Shown here in pieces: positions 1-11,255 of a DNA stretch of 64,000 nt; within the stretch, counting starts at the first letter, position 1, and each line of letters begins with the position of its first letter. The position numbers and the translations under genes are program-made. The DNA is from Hypericum androsaemum (taxonomy: Eukaryota > Streptophyta > Magnoliopsida > Malpighiales > Hypericaceae). Under the pieces are notes generated by a model. It saw only the letters and a program-made list of their open reading frames with translations, searched no databases and was not told the DNA's origin. The stretch spans positions 16,003,570-16,067,569 of the forward strand of contig OZ023186.1 of assembly GCA_963995505.1 (NCBI GenBank). Direction: 5' to 3'.

Positions 1-130
1 TATAAACATGTCACGAAGTCGAGCACTTCAGACCGCAATAGTGTTATATTTGTTGTGACAGGTTTGACACTTTTTAAATATCTTATTCGATTCTGATCTA
101 GATTAGTCGGTTCAGTGCATCCAAATACCA

Positions 131-137
131 TATAAAA
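131..137 (+). promoter_or_regulatory. Putative TATA box of the REVOLUTA-like gene
   Basis: TATAAAA lies about 600 bp before the start codon and about 30 bp before a long pyrimidine-rich (CT) stretch that begins near 165. This is a common plant layout in which transcription starts inside the CT-rich leader. The transcription start itself is inferred, not seen. Confidence 0.5.
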
Positions 138-159
138 ACCAAAAAAATAAAAAAATTGA

Positions 160-734
160 CATCCCCTCTCTCTCTTTCTGTCTCCCCCCTCACTCTATAT
201 TTTATTAATTTTCCTTTCCCCTTGTCTCTCTCTATGTATCTCACTGTTTTGGAGCTCAGACTTTTTAGATCACTCTCTGTCACCTTCTCTCTCTCTCTCT
301 CTCTCTCTCTCAGAATCTCTCAAAATCTTTTTCCATTTGCTTCTTCTCTTCCCTCCCTATTATCTATCAAGGCCTCCAGGGAGGGAGCTACTATTAGGAG
401 CTCTCTATAGTCATGCTTAGGCGCCTTCCTCCTCCACCACCTCCTCCTCATCTTCCTCATATCCTAAAGAGACCGTCTTCTTCTTAGAACACTCTCTTTC
501 TAATGCCAGCTCCCTCTTGCTCTCTTCTCCAAGAGAGCTCTTTTCCCTTCTGGGTCTTCATTGTTTCGTCCTAAACAGTTCAAAGATCCTTCCTTTTCTT
601 TCACTGGTTGGACGTGGCCAAATGGGTCGCGGGAATCTGCTCTAGAAATCTCGGTTCTTGCTTTCTTTTTGGTGGTTTTAGAGAAGAACTAGAACAAAAG
701 AACCAACTTTCCTTTGCTCTGAACCGAGGTTTCT
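160..734 (+). promoter_or_regulatory. Putative 5' leader of the REVOLUTA-like gene, CT-rich, with four upstream ORFs
   Basis: The stretch is strongly pyrimidine-rich and includes a (CT)n microsatellite at about 288-310. If transcription starts about 30 bp after the TATA box at 131, the leader is about 570 nt and carries upstream start codons at 234 (58 codons to 410), 413 (24 codons to 487, proline-rich), 503 (23 codons to 574) and 622 (7 codons to 645). None is in frame with the main ORF without an intervening stop. An intron in the leader cannot be excluded. Confidence 0.45.
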
Positions 735-3700
735 ATGGCGATGGTGATGACCCATCAAAGGGATAGCAGCAGCAGTGGAGGGGGAAGTGGAGGGAGCACG
801 TGGAAGCACCACCACGTGGCGGGCTCCACCGCGGATAGCGGCAAGTACGTCAGGTACACGGCGGAGCAGGTCGAGGCTCTGGAGAGGGTCTACAACGAGT
901 GCCCGAAGCCGAGCTCCTTGAGGAGGCAGCAGCTCATTAGGGACTGCCCCATTTTGTCCCACATTGAGCCTAGGCAGATCAAAGTTTGGTTCCAAAACCG
1001 CAGGTGTGTTTTGAGTTCGAATCTTTGGAAGGATATTGTGGTGGTTTCGTTTGTGAATTATGCACATTCTGTGTCTGTTTAGGCTGATTGGTTTCTTAGG
1101 CCAAAGGGTTATGGTTCGTAAATTACTCGCGAAGATCGAGCGTTTGGTGCTTGAGGAGCTCTTACTGGAACTGTTCTTCTTGATCACATCACAGTATGCT
1201 TTAAACTTTGAAACCTTAGTAGGTTGCTCTGTCACCCGGGGTTGTAACAGTTCAGACAGGAAGCGTTTCGTGCTGATTCTTGTTAGGAAATGCGAAAATG
1301 ATGAATGGTGTTTCAGGTGTCGAGAGAAGCAAAGGAAAGAGGCGTCGAGGCTCCAGACTGTGAACCGGAAGTTGTCAGCAATGAATAAGTTGCTAATGGA
1401 GGAGAACGATCGCTTGCAAAAGCAGGTGTCGCATCTAGTATGCGAGAATGGGTACATGAAGCAGCAGCTTCACACTGTGAGTGTATGCTCGCTTCCTTTT
1501 CCGTAGACTATTAGTTAATGCCCGGAATTGAACTTTTTGTGGTACTTCTAAACTTTTTCTCATTACTGGGAATCTTATTACTTATGATTGTATTTCCAAT
1601 GGAGGTCTAGAAAGGCTAACAGGATGCTGCTGGCAAAATCTCGGATAATGTACAACTTGATGTTCTTCCAATTTGGATGTAGTTTTCATGCGGTTCATAT
1701 CTTGATACTTCTGCAGGCGCCCGGAGGAACAGATGCAGGCTTTGATTCTGCTGTTGCTACTCCTCAGCATTCCCTCAGAGACCCTAATAATCCTGCAGGG
1801 TAATCACATGATTGCTTTATGCATGAAAAACTTGCATGCACGCTGTTTAGTTTGCTGATTCTGTACCTATTAGATTACTTTGGCTAGATATGATGTGTGT
1901 TTTTGCCACCGATGCCCCAATTTATTTGTACTCTTTGGCAGACTCCTTTCCATTGCGGAGGAGACCTTGGCAGAGTTCCTTTCAAAGGCTACAGGAACTG
2001 CTGTCGATTGGGTCCAGATGCCTGGGATGAAGGTACTCTCCTCCCTCCCTGACCGAAAAAGAAATAGAGAAAAGATATCTTGCTTGTAACTTGTTAAAGT
2101 GTTTGTTGTCATTGAGGACGCAAACCTGAATGCGGTAAATGATCTTTTTTGTCAGCCTGGTCCGGATTCGGTTGGGATCTTTGCCATTTCACAGAGTTGC
2201 AGTGGAGTGGCAGCTCGAGCGTGTGGTCTCGTAAGCTTAGAGCCAACTAAGGTTCAAAAGTTCATCTGTTTGTACTAGTTCTGGCATGACATGCCCTCTA
2301 CATCAAGTTGACAGAAAGCCATGAAACTTGCAGATCTCAGAGATCCTTAAAGATCGTCCATCTTGGTTCCGAGACTGCCGGAGCCTGGAAGTTTTCACTA
2401 TGTTTCCTGCTGGAAATGGTGGTACCATTGAGCTAATATATAGCCAGGTATATATCTTCTACTGGTTTTCTGGTACCATCTTTTTGGGACTTGGCGGTTG
2501 GAACCTCCTCCACAGGAACTGAAACCTGAATCATCTCAGATATATGCCCCAACTACTCTCGCTGAAGCACGAGATTTCTGGACTCTCAGATACACGACAA
2601 CCTTAGAAAATGGAAGTCTCGTGGTATGAATATTTTATGGTCCAAGTCAACATTCGATCTGAACAGTTATGGTATTGAATGGGCTATCGGTTTAGCTTCT
2701 GCGCTGAGGCTTTCTCCCTACTGCTTTCAGGTCTGTGAAAGATCTCTCTCGGGTTCTGGTTCTGGCTCGAATCCAGCAGCTGCTTCACAATTCGTGCGGG
2801 CAGAAATGCTCCCAAGTGGCTATTTGATACGGCCATGTGATGGAGGCGGTTCTATAATGCATATTGTTGATCACCTGAATCTTGAGGTATTTGTTTTGAC
2901 CAGAAGCCTAAATATTTGTCATACATCAGAAGGTAATGCCACGTGACAAATCTTTTCCAGGCCCAGAAGGTTCCTGAGGTGCTTCGTCCGCTTTATGAGT
3001 CGTCAAAAGTAGTTGCCCAGAAAACGACCATTGCGGTAAGCAAATACATTCTGTACGACATCTCCTGACCGACCAGTTCAAGAGATCTCTCTTGAGTTTG
3101 TGCATACTAAAAGATTTAATTTTTGGAGTCTTAATCATGCCATAGGCTCTTGCTGAAATTTGTTCATCTAATCTCCTTTCTAGTTTACATTCCGTCATTT
3201 GTCTACCATTTTTTTGACACTGATTAAGGCGTGCTTTCTTTGGAAGGCACTGCGCTACGTAAGGCAGATAGCTCAGGAGACTGGTGGAGAGGTGGTGTAT
3301 GGATTGGGCAGGCAACCGGCTGTTCTAAGAACATTTAGCCAAAGGCTGAGCAGGTATGCATCCAGAACAGTCCCTATCGTATGTTCATCGGTATGCGACC
3401 CCTTGTTCCGATGGTTACTATGCTCAACCCAATTTAGTCGGATTCTGATTGATGCTTCTTGTTGTTTTCTTGCAGAGGTTTTAATGATGCCATAAATAGT
3501 TTTAGTGATGATGGCTGGTCACTATTAAATTGTGATGGCTCTGATGATGTGATTATAGCGATAAATTCTTCGAAGAATTTATGTAGCGTGTCAAATCCTG
3601 CTGGTTCTATGTCATTCATTGGAGGGATTCTATGTGCAAAGGTTTCGATGCTTGTGCAGGTAAGTTGCGGATTATCATTAGGATCTACAGGATGCTTGAA

Positions 3701-6700
3701 GCTTTTCTCCTTTGCTCATTTCACACTTCCTGACATCATCTTTTTATGCTATTTTTCTCCTACTGCTAGAATGTAGCTCCTGTAGTACTTGTGCGTTTTC
3801 TAAGAGAGCACCGCTCGGAATGGGCTGACTTCAATGTTGATGCTTATTCCGCTGCGGCACTGAAGGCTGGTTTGTATGCATATCCAGGGATGAGGCCCTC
3901 AGGATTCACGGGCAGCCAAACTATCATGCCTCTCGGTCACACAATTGAGCATGAAGAGGTATGATTCTATGGAAGCAGTTCTCTTTTTTTCTCAGCCACC
4001 AGAAATTTACATGTTGGATTAGTACGCCATGTGCTACATCAAATCTTCTTTAGTTTATACATTTCACCTCCATCATATATGCGCCTTTTGTTTCACCTAA
4101 ATGATCGTGATTGGAACTTATTCAGCTGCTTGAAGTTGTAAGACTTGAAGGCCATTCTCTCGCACACGAAGGTGCTTTCGTTTCCAGGGACATTCATCTT
4201 TTACAGGTACCTTCTGAACCTCGTATTTCACCGACTGGTTTAGTGGCCTAAACAGGGTTTATCGGATATTGATCAACTGTGAGTGTGACTCTTACCCTTC
4301 CATAATACGCTACAGATATGCAGTGGAATTGATGAAAATGACGTTGGAGCCTGTTCCGAGCTTGTGTTTGCTCCAATTGATGAAATGTTTCCTGATGATG
4401 CTCCTCTTGTGCCCTCTGGTTTCCGTGTCATTCCTCTTGATTCGAAAACAGTAAGATTTTTATCGTTCTCTTGGCTGAAATATTTTCGCAATACGGCTAC
4501 TCCCTTTTCTCATTGCATAAAAGGGAGTTTCTAAAGAATCTGGTGAGATGTAGAATTAAATGAACTCAACCAAACTTAAATTTTATTCTTCTCAATAGAG
4601 GCATATAAAGGATACAAAGGACAGGAGGAAAGAGGAGAGAAGAACAGACTGATTTGACAGTCTGCTAGCTGTTGTAAAAGCAACGGCTAGTTCTCCTCTT
4701 TTATCCACTAGATAAAACAACAACTAAGAGGACATTAACTACAACTAGAGAACTAGAATAGTTAGGAACCAACTATCTCATGATGATCAAACTGATCATC
4801 ATGAGTTACATAGTAAGGCCAGAATCTGCAAAATCTGCAAAGTGAAGCCAGGGGAGAGGAGTGCTTGAAGGACAACTCCATAACCAGCCATAACCAGGAT
4901 GAATATCAAAGTTTATGATGTTCATCCTGATCTTTAACCTCAAGACAATCATAAGAGCACAAAGCCTGCAACCATACTGAACAAACCACAAAGTTAAGGA
5001 TGTAATTCAACACTCCCCCTCAAGTTGGGTTTGTACAAATTAAACAAACCTAACTTGGAAGTGAGGTATTGAAATTGATTAGAATTCAGGGCTTTAGTGA
5101 AGTTATCAGCAGTTTGCTCATTGCTACATAAGTAAGGAGTGACAATTACCTTGTTTTGAACCTTTTCCCTTACATAGTGACAATCAACCTCTATATGCTT
5201 GGTTCTCTCATGAAACACAGGGTTAGCAGATAGCAGATTGGTTGCCACAAAACATTTTCATAGGTTCATTTTGAGGAAACCCAAGTTCATTAACAAGTTG
5301 TTTAAGCCAAACTAATTCACAAGCTGCCAGAGCCATAGCTCTGTACTCAGATTCTGTAGAAGATCTAGAAACCACAACTTGTTTTTTACTTTTCCAAGTA
5401 ACCAAATTCCCTCCCACAAAGGTGCAGAACCCACTAGTATATCTACTTCTCGGAGCACAAGCATAACTGGCATCAGTAAAAGCAGAAATTTTCATACGAC
5501 CAGCCTTTCTCATGAGTAATCCAAGTCCAGGACTAGATTTAAGATACTGCAAAATTCTCTCAACAATTACAACATGACTAGACCTAGGATTATGCATAGC
5601 TTGACTTATCAGGCTCATAGCAAAGGAGATTTCAGGTCTAGTGATGGTTAGATAGATTAGCTCTCCTACAAGTCTTTGAAAACTTGTAATTCTAGAGAGA
5701 AGAGTCCCTTCAGTTAGAGAGAATTTCATACCAGATTCAAGGGGAGTGTCTGCTGGTGCAGCTTCTGTCTTCTTTGTCTCTTTCAGCAAGTCAATGACAT
5801 ATTTCCTTTGGCACATGTGGATGCCCTGCTCAGAATAAGCAAATTCTATACCAAGAAAGTATTTCAATTTGCCTAAATCTTTTATGTCAAATTTGCCTTT
5901 TAGAGCAGTTTTTAGGAGACCATTTCCTATCAGATTTTTTCCAGTTATGATAATGTCATCCACATACATACAAACAACAATTTTACCCCTAGAGTTATCA
6001 TAGGTAAACAGAGTGTTATCAGAATAACATTTCCTGAACCCAAGAGACATAAGTTCCTTACTCAATTTGTGATACCAGGCTCTAGGGGATTGCTTAAGAC
6101 CATAGATAGCCTTCCTAAGCTTGCAGACTTTTCCTAACTTGATCATGGGATGCCCTTCAGGTGGTTCCATGAAGATTTCTTCCTCCAAGTCTCCTTGGAG
6201 AAAGGCATTCTTCACATTCATCTGAAATAAGGGCCCATTAAAGTTAGTAGCAGCAGAAATAATTACCCTAATTGCGTTCATTTTAGCAACAGGGCAAAAG
6301 TTTCTGTGTAATCAATGCCAGGGGTCTGAGTGAATCCCCTAGCAACCAACCTAGCCTTATGTCTCTCAATGGTTCCATCATTGTTGTACTTGATTTTAAA
6401 CAGCCACTTGCAGCTGACTACCTTTTTACCAGGAGACAAGTCAGCTGGGGACCAAGTGTTGTTCCTTTCAATAGCTTCAAGCTCTTCTCTCATAGCAATC
6501 TGCCAGACTTTATGTTTTCTGGCCTCATCATAACTCGTAGGTTGAACCGCAGAGTTGATTTTGAGGAGAAAACAGTGATTGCTTTGAGAAATTGAGTTAT
6601 ACGAAATATACCTGTCCATAGGATAAAGCTTAACATTGTATACCTTGTAGTTGACATGTTGTTTAGCTCTTTGAGATCTTCTTACCCATCTGGTTTCATC

Positions 6701-9700
6701 TCTTTCTCCAGCTATGACCTCAGTTTCTTGTTCAGAAGGAGCAATGCTCTCTTGAGAGGCACTTTGAGGTTCAACACTTGTCCCAAATATCTTCCTGGGA
6801 ACTTTGTTATTCCTGTGAAAAACATGAGGTAGTCTTTCATACCTGTCCTCTTCAGAGTGCTCATTAGGAGGCTCCCCAGATTGTTCTATGTCCTGGCCAT
6901 GATCTTCACATTCAAGAGACTGATCAATTGGCTCAGTAGGGCACACAGAATCTGGAGAATCTGGGTAGACATCTTGATAGGAAACTTTAAATCTGTTGAT
7001 GTCTTTAGTTTCAGCTACTCTCTCCCCCTGAAACTCATCAGTCCACTCTAGGGGCAGTTTATGAGAGCAATAGGCCTGATTTTCTAAGAATGTTATGTCC
7101 CTAGTAAGATATTTTTGTTTAGACTTGGGAAAAAAACATTTGTACCCTTTAGTCATAGAAGAGTAACCAAGAAATACACATTTTTCAACCTTAGGATCAT
7201 GCTTATCCCATTTCATACTGGGTATGTGAACAAAACAAGCACAACCAAAGGTTTTAAGATGATCAAGGTTGACAGGTCTTTGAAGAATGAGCTCAAGAGG
7301 AGATTTGAACTTTAAGTTCTTACTTGGGGTTCTATTTATCAGGTAGCACGAGGTCAGAATTGCATCCGACCAGTAGGTCTTAGGCACATTCATCTGAAAC
7401 CTAATGGCCCTAGCAACCTCAAGAAGATGACGATTCTTCCTCTCATCCACTCCATTCTGTTGGGGAGAGTGTACACAAGATTTTTGATGCACAATCCCAA
7501 CTCTTTAAGAAGTTTAGACAAGTTAAAATACTCGAATCCATTGTCAGATCTTAGGATCTTAATAGTTTTGTTAAACTGATTAGAAACCAGATTTCTGAAT
7601 TCATTAAATCTGTCCAAAACTTCAGTTTTGTTTTTAAGAAGGTAAAGCCAAGTAGTTTTGGAGAAATGATCAATAAATGTGATAAAGTATTTGAATCCAT
7701 CATAAGATAGATTAGAAGAGGTCCATAAATCAGTATGAACAAGCTCAAAAGGTTCATTGTATTCAGTAGTAGAAATAAGAAATACATTTCTGGTGGCTTT
7801 GGCCATTTTGCAACTAGTGCAACCATGAGCAATGGGCTGATTACATGTCAAAATCTTACTCAAAACTAAATCTGAAGGATGACCTAGCCTATAATGCCAA
7901 GTTTCTGGGTTCCCTTGTGTGGATGCACTCAAAGCAACTTGATTACTTTGAGTGGATTCAACCAAGGAAGCTGACGAATCATCAACCACATAAAGTCCAT
8001 TGCTCATCTTTCCTTTACCAATCAAATTCCCTGTTTTCATGTCCTGAAATAGAACATGAACAGGGTCAAAAATCACTCTACAACCAAGTTCCTTAGTGAT
8101 TTCACTCACTGAAAGAAGTTTAGCAGTAAGGTTCTTGATGAATAAGACTTTTGAAAAATGTTTTTGATGCATGAAATTCTTTTGACCTAAGCCTGAAATA
8201 GCAAGTCTATCTCCATTTACAACAGAGACATTAAATGAAGATGCATTTTGATTCAGGCTAGACAGGTCATTTTCATCAAAAGTCATGTGGTGACTAGCAC
8301 CTGAATCAACAATTCAGCTATTCGTGGGTTTTTTAAACACAGAGTAGGTGATTGCAGAGTTCTTACTGCAGTTTTTACCTGGATCATGTTGGGAAGAGGT
8401 GGCTTGTCTTTCTACTTGAACTTGATTGTTGTTGTTGCTGGATTGCATCATGTTTGAGCTTCTCAGCTGTTGTAAGACCTGTTGGACAATGAGATCAACT
8501 GCAAAATTAGTGATCTCAGCAGGCCTGGGATGATCCTTGAGTTGATTTCCATTTGGATTGGCTTCTTGAGGGACCCCAGCAGTGAGGTTAGCAGTAGGTT
8601 GTTTCTGTGGCCTCAAGTGAGGATACAGAAACCAGCACTTGTCTTGGGTATGTCCACTCTTCTTGCAATTCTCACAAAAGAGATTTGCATTTCTAAAGTT
8701 GGACTTCCCTCCTCTTCCTTTGAAATTTCCTCTGCTGCTGGGTGCTCCTCTGGTCTGCTGGGAGTAGAACACACTTGCATCAGTGTGTTCTTCCTTCCCC
8801 TTACTGCTAACCATGACCTTTTTTCTGGTCTCTTCTTGTTGAATCCTGGAACTAACATCTTCAAAAGATGGAAGCTTTGTAGAGGTGAGGATTTGATCAA
8901 TTAATCCCTCAAATTCAGGCTTGAGTGAAGCAAGATGATCAAGGACCTTGTCTTGCTCAACTCTTTATTGAATTGTAATGAAGTCAGAAGTGGGAGGCCT
9001 ATAAATGGCAAGCTCATTCCACAACTGCTGAGATTTTCCAAGATGCTCAATATAAGAGCCCTCTTGCTTGCATTCAGCAAGTTTTTTCTTGAGCTCATAG
9101 ACCCTGAATAGGTTTTCTGGTTGCCATACATCCTCTGGAGGGAATCCCAGAGTTCTTTTGATGTATTTGCATGAGCAAATATATCATAAACTTTGGGCTC
9201 CAGGGCACTATGGATCAACCTAATAACTAAGTGGTCATTAGCTTCCCACACATCAAATTCATCACCCTCTTTCTTGGTGGGTGAAGGAATTTTTCCAGAG
9301 ACATAACCCAGCATACCTTTGGTATTCAGGGTCATCCTGGCAGCTTTGGCCCAAGACAGATAATTCTGTCCATTTAGAAGAGTAGGTGTGAATTTGAGAT
9401 GTGTGCTACTTTCACTCTCAAAGGCTATGATTTTCTTTGAGGGGTTTGTGTTTGTGGTTTCAGTTGTGGCAACAGAATCAGTGGTTTGAGGAATTTCAGA
9501 CATTTTTGGAGGTCTTTTAAGAGAGGCTCTGATACCATAAAGAATCTAGTGAGATCTAGAATTAAATGAACTCAACCAAACTTAAATTTTATTCTTCTCA
9601 ATAGAGGCATATAAAGGATACAAAGGACAGGAGGAAAGAGGAGAGAAGAACAGACTGATTTGACAGTCTGCTAGCCGTTGTAAAAGCAACGGCTAGTTCT

Positions 9701-11255
9701 CCTCTTTTATCCACTAGATAAAACAACAACTAGGAGGACATTAACTACAACTAGAGAACTAGAATAGTTAGGAACCAACTATCTCATGATGATCAAACTG
9801 ATCATCATGAGTTACATAGTAAGGCCAGAATCTGCAGAACCTGCAGAATCTGCGAAGTGAAGCCAGGGGAGAGGAGTGCTTGAAGGACAACTCCATAACC
9901 AGCCATAACCAAGATGAATGTCAAAGTTTATGATATTCATCCTGATCTTTAACCTCAATACAATCTTAAGAGCACAAAGCCTGCAACCATGCTGAACAAA
10001 CCACAAAGTTAAGGATGTAATTCAACAGTTTCCTTTCACTTTTGGCAGTCTCATCTTTAATAGAATCTTCACGTTATGCAGAAGGATACCCCGGATGCAT
10101 TGGCCACGAATCGGACCCTTGATCTTGCTTCCAGTTTGGACGTTAGTGCTGCTACCAATCAGGCTCCAGGAGATTCGTCTTGTCAAAATATGCGGTCAGT
10201 GTTGACTATTGCCTTCCAGTTCCCATTCGAGAGCACTCTACAGGATAATGTCGCTACAATGGCTCGCCAGTACTTGTGTAGTGTAATTTCATCCGTTCAG
10301 AGAGTAGCCATGGCTATATCTCCGTCAGGTCTGAGCCCGTCTTTGAGTACAAGGCTGTCTCCAGGCTCTCCTGAAGCTCTTACTTTAGCTCATTGGATTT
10401 GCCAAAGTTACAGGTAAGCTCTCTTCCAATGATCTGCATGTCGAGTTCTACATTCGATCTAACTTTTAATGTCGAGTTGTCTAATCCCAAGAATCTCTTC
10501 AGTTTCTATCTGGGGGCACAATTGCTGAGACATGATTCCATAGGCGAAGATTCGATTTTGAAACATCTGTGGCAACATCCGGATGCAATTTTGTGCTGTT
10601 CACTCAAGGTATTTTCAATATATTCAGGGTCCTGAGCTTAAATTAGACTAAACTCGGTATAGCTTCTCGTGTGTTTTTTTATATTGGTTCGTGAAAGGTT
10701 TCCGACATTCTGTTTTTGGTAATGCAGGCAGTACCGGTCTTTATTTTTGCCAATAAGGCTGGACTTGATATGCTGGAAACCACTCTAGTGGCTTTGCAAG
10801 ATGTTACCCTGGACAAGATATTCGATGACTCCGGGCGCAAGGCTCTCTGCAGTGACTTCGCTAAGTTAATGCAACAGGTATCTTTTGAATCTTTTGACGA
10901 TGAAAGATGTTTTGACTTCATGTTGTTGCTGTCTTTTGTCTACCATGTCGGTTTTGATGTCTCACTGCACGAGCATTGCAGCCAATATTGAACTAGGACG
11001 TTCTACCATCGAACTTTTGCCTTCTATGATGACCACATAACGTGTTAACCCATGTAATTGCTTCACGCGCAAGCTAATGTACCTTCCTTCCCGTTCTTGT
11101 TGCAGGGATTCACTTACTTGCCAGCAGGCTTATGCATTTCGACAATGGGGCGACATGTCTCTTTCGAGCAAGCAGTTGCATGGAAAGTCCATGCAGCAGA
11201 AGAGAACACGGTCCATTGCCTCGCCTTCTCATTCGTGAACTGGTCGTTCGTGTGA
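735..11255 (+). CDS. REV: Class III HD-Zip transcription factor, REVOLUTA type (18 exons, 853 aa)
   Basis: Exons: 735-1003, 1317-1476, 1717-1799, 1942-2032, 2156-2251, 2334-2447, 2540-2623, 2731-2886, 2961-3035, 3247-3353, 3476-3659, 3770-3958, 4126-4206, 4316-4450, 10082-10413, 10503-10608, 10728-10877, 11106-11255. All junctions are GT-AG and the phases join to 854 codons including TGA. The product has a homeodomain (about 36-99, with KVWFQNRR), a leucine zipper (about 95-135), a START lipid-binding domain beginning near LLSIAEETLAEF (about 172-390), and a C-terminal MEKHLA domain ending in AFSVN-like AFSFVNWSFV. Family knowledge: nuclear regulators of meristem, adaxial leaf and vascular identity, repressed by miR165/166. 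The sequence resembles REVOLUTA more than ATHB8/15 in the segment after the zipper (TPQHSLRD). Arabidopsis REV, from memory, is 842 aa with 18 exons. Intron 14 (4451-10081) contains a copia element. The acceptor of exon 3 is the least certain junction. Confidence 0.95.
2022..2165 (+). promoter_or_regulatory. miR165/166 target site split by intron 4
   Basis: The 3' end of exon 4 (CTGGGATGAAG, 2022-2032) and the 5' end of exon 5 (CCTGGTCCGG, 2156-2165) join after splicing into the 21-nt site complementary to miR165/166. It encodes the conserved PGMKPGPD peptide at the START domain entry (about residues 198-205). The genomic interruption by intron 2033-2155 is the arrangement known in Arabidopsis class III HD-Zip genes, where splice-site and site mutations give dominant alleles. 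Confidence 0.93.
4532..5012 (-). repeat. 3' LTR of the intron-14 copia element
   Basis: This 481-bp repeat matches 9538-10027 and has the element end TGTTGAAT on the minus strand. Relative to the other LTR it lacks one 9-bp unit of a short CTGCAGAAT-type tandem repeat near 4830. Confidence 0.95.
4994..8343 (-). pseudogene. Degenerate copia pol: protease, integrase, reverse transcriptase, RNase H
   Basis: Reading on the minus strand, the order is: protease active-site DSGAS just after 8314; GAG-pre-integrase and integrase core (HTDLW, then SDNGFEYF, then HSPQQNGVDERKN as the D-D-E region); reverse transcriptase with CMYVDDIIITG; and RNase H (FTDASYA, STESEYRA, TKHIEVDCHY). Lesions seen are a TGA in place of the usual Trp before the protease motif (8314-8316), a frameshift near 7495, a lost base near 6293 that breaks FAPVAKMNA, and a frameshift near 5235. 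All domains are recognisable, so inactivation is recent. The protein would have been the polyprotein that copies and integrates the element. Confidence 0.9.
8344..9503 (-). pseudogene. Degenerate copia gag with zinc knuckle
   Basis: The start codon is 9503-9501, shortly after the 5' LTR and primer site. The N-terminal part (LNGQNYLSWAKAARMTL) is typical of copia gag. After about residue 125 the frame shifts near 9105 and again before the C-terminal part, where the CCHC knuckle CENCKKSGHTQDKC is encoded at about 8640-8690. Gag packages the element RNA into cytoplasmic particles. With these shifts no full gag can be made. Confidence 0.88.
9525..9537 (-). other. Primer binding site (initiator tRNA-Met) of the intron-14 copia element
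   Basis: On the minus strand the sequence TGGTATCAGAGCC follows the 5' LTR without a gap. This is the standard plant copia primer site. Confidence 0.93.
9538..10027 (-). repeat. 5' LTR of the intron-14 copia element
   Basis: This 490-bp repeat matches 4532-5012. It contains two contiguous hairpins (9651-9670 and 9671-9696), and its end borders the GTTTC target duplication. Confidence 0.95.

Larger units (their letters stand above)
4532..10027 (-). mobile_element. Ty1/copia LTR retrotransposon inserted in intron 14 of the REVOLUTA-like gene
   Basis: The element is 5,496 bp and lies antisense to the host gene. A perfect 5-bp target duplication GTTTC flanks it (4527-4531 and 10028-10032). LTRs are 4532-5012 and 9538-10027. 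A tRNA-Met primer site TGGTATCAGAGCC (minus strand, 9525-9537) abuts the 5' LTR, and a polypurine tract GAGGGGGAG (minus strand, 5013-5021) abuts the 3' LTR. The inner order gag, protease, integrase, reverse transcriptase, RNase H is that of Ty1/copia. By eye the LTRs differ at about a dozen positions plus one 9-bp indel, so the insertion is fairly young. Several frameshifts and a nonsense change make it non-autonomous. Confidence 0.97.

Noticed and set aside
678..1457. 259-codon minus-strand frame
   Set aside because: It lies opposite exons 1 and 2 of the REVOLUTA-like gene, and its composition mirrors the conserved homeodomain coding strand.
4532..10027. Splitting the REVOLUTA-like gene into two genes at the retrotransposon
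   Set aside because: Exon 14 and exon 15 have proper donor and acceptor sites and matching phase, and the joined protein is continuous with the family.
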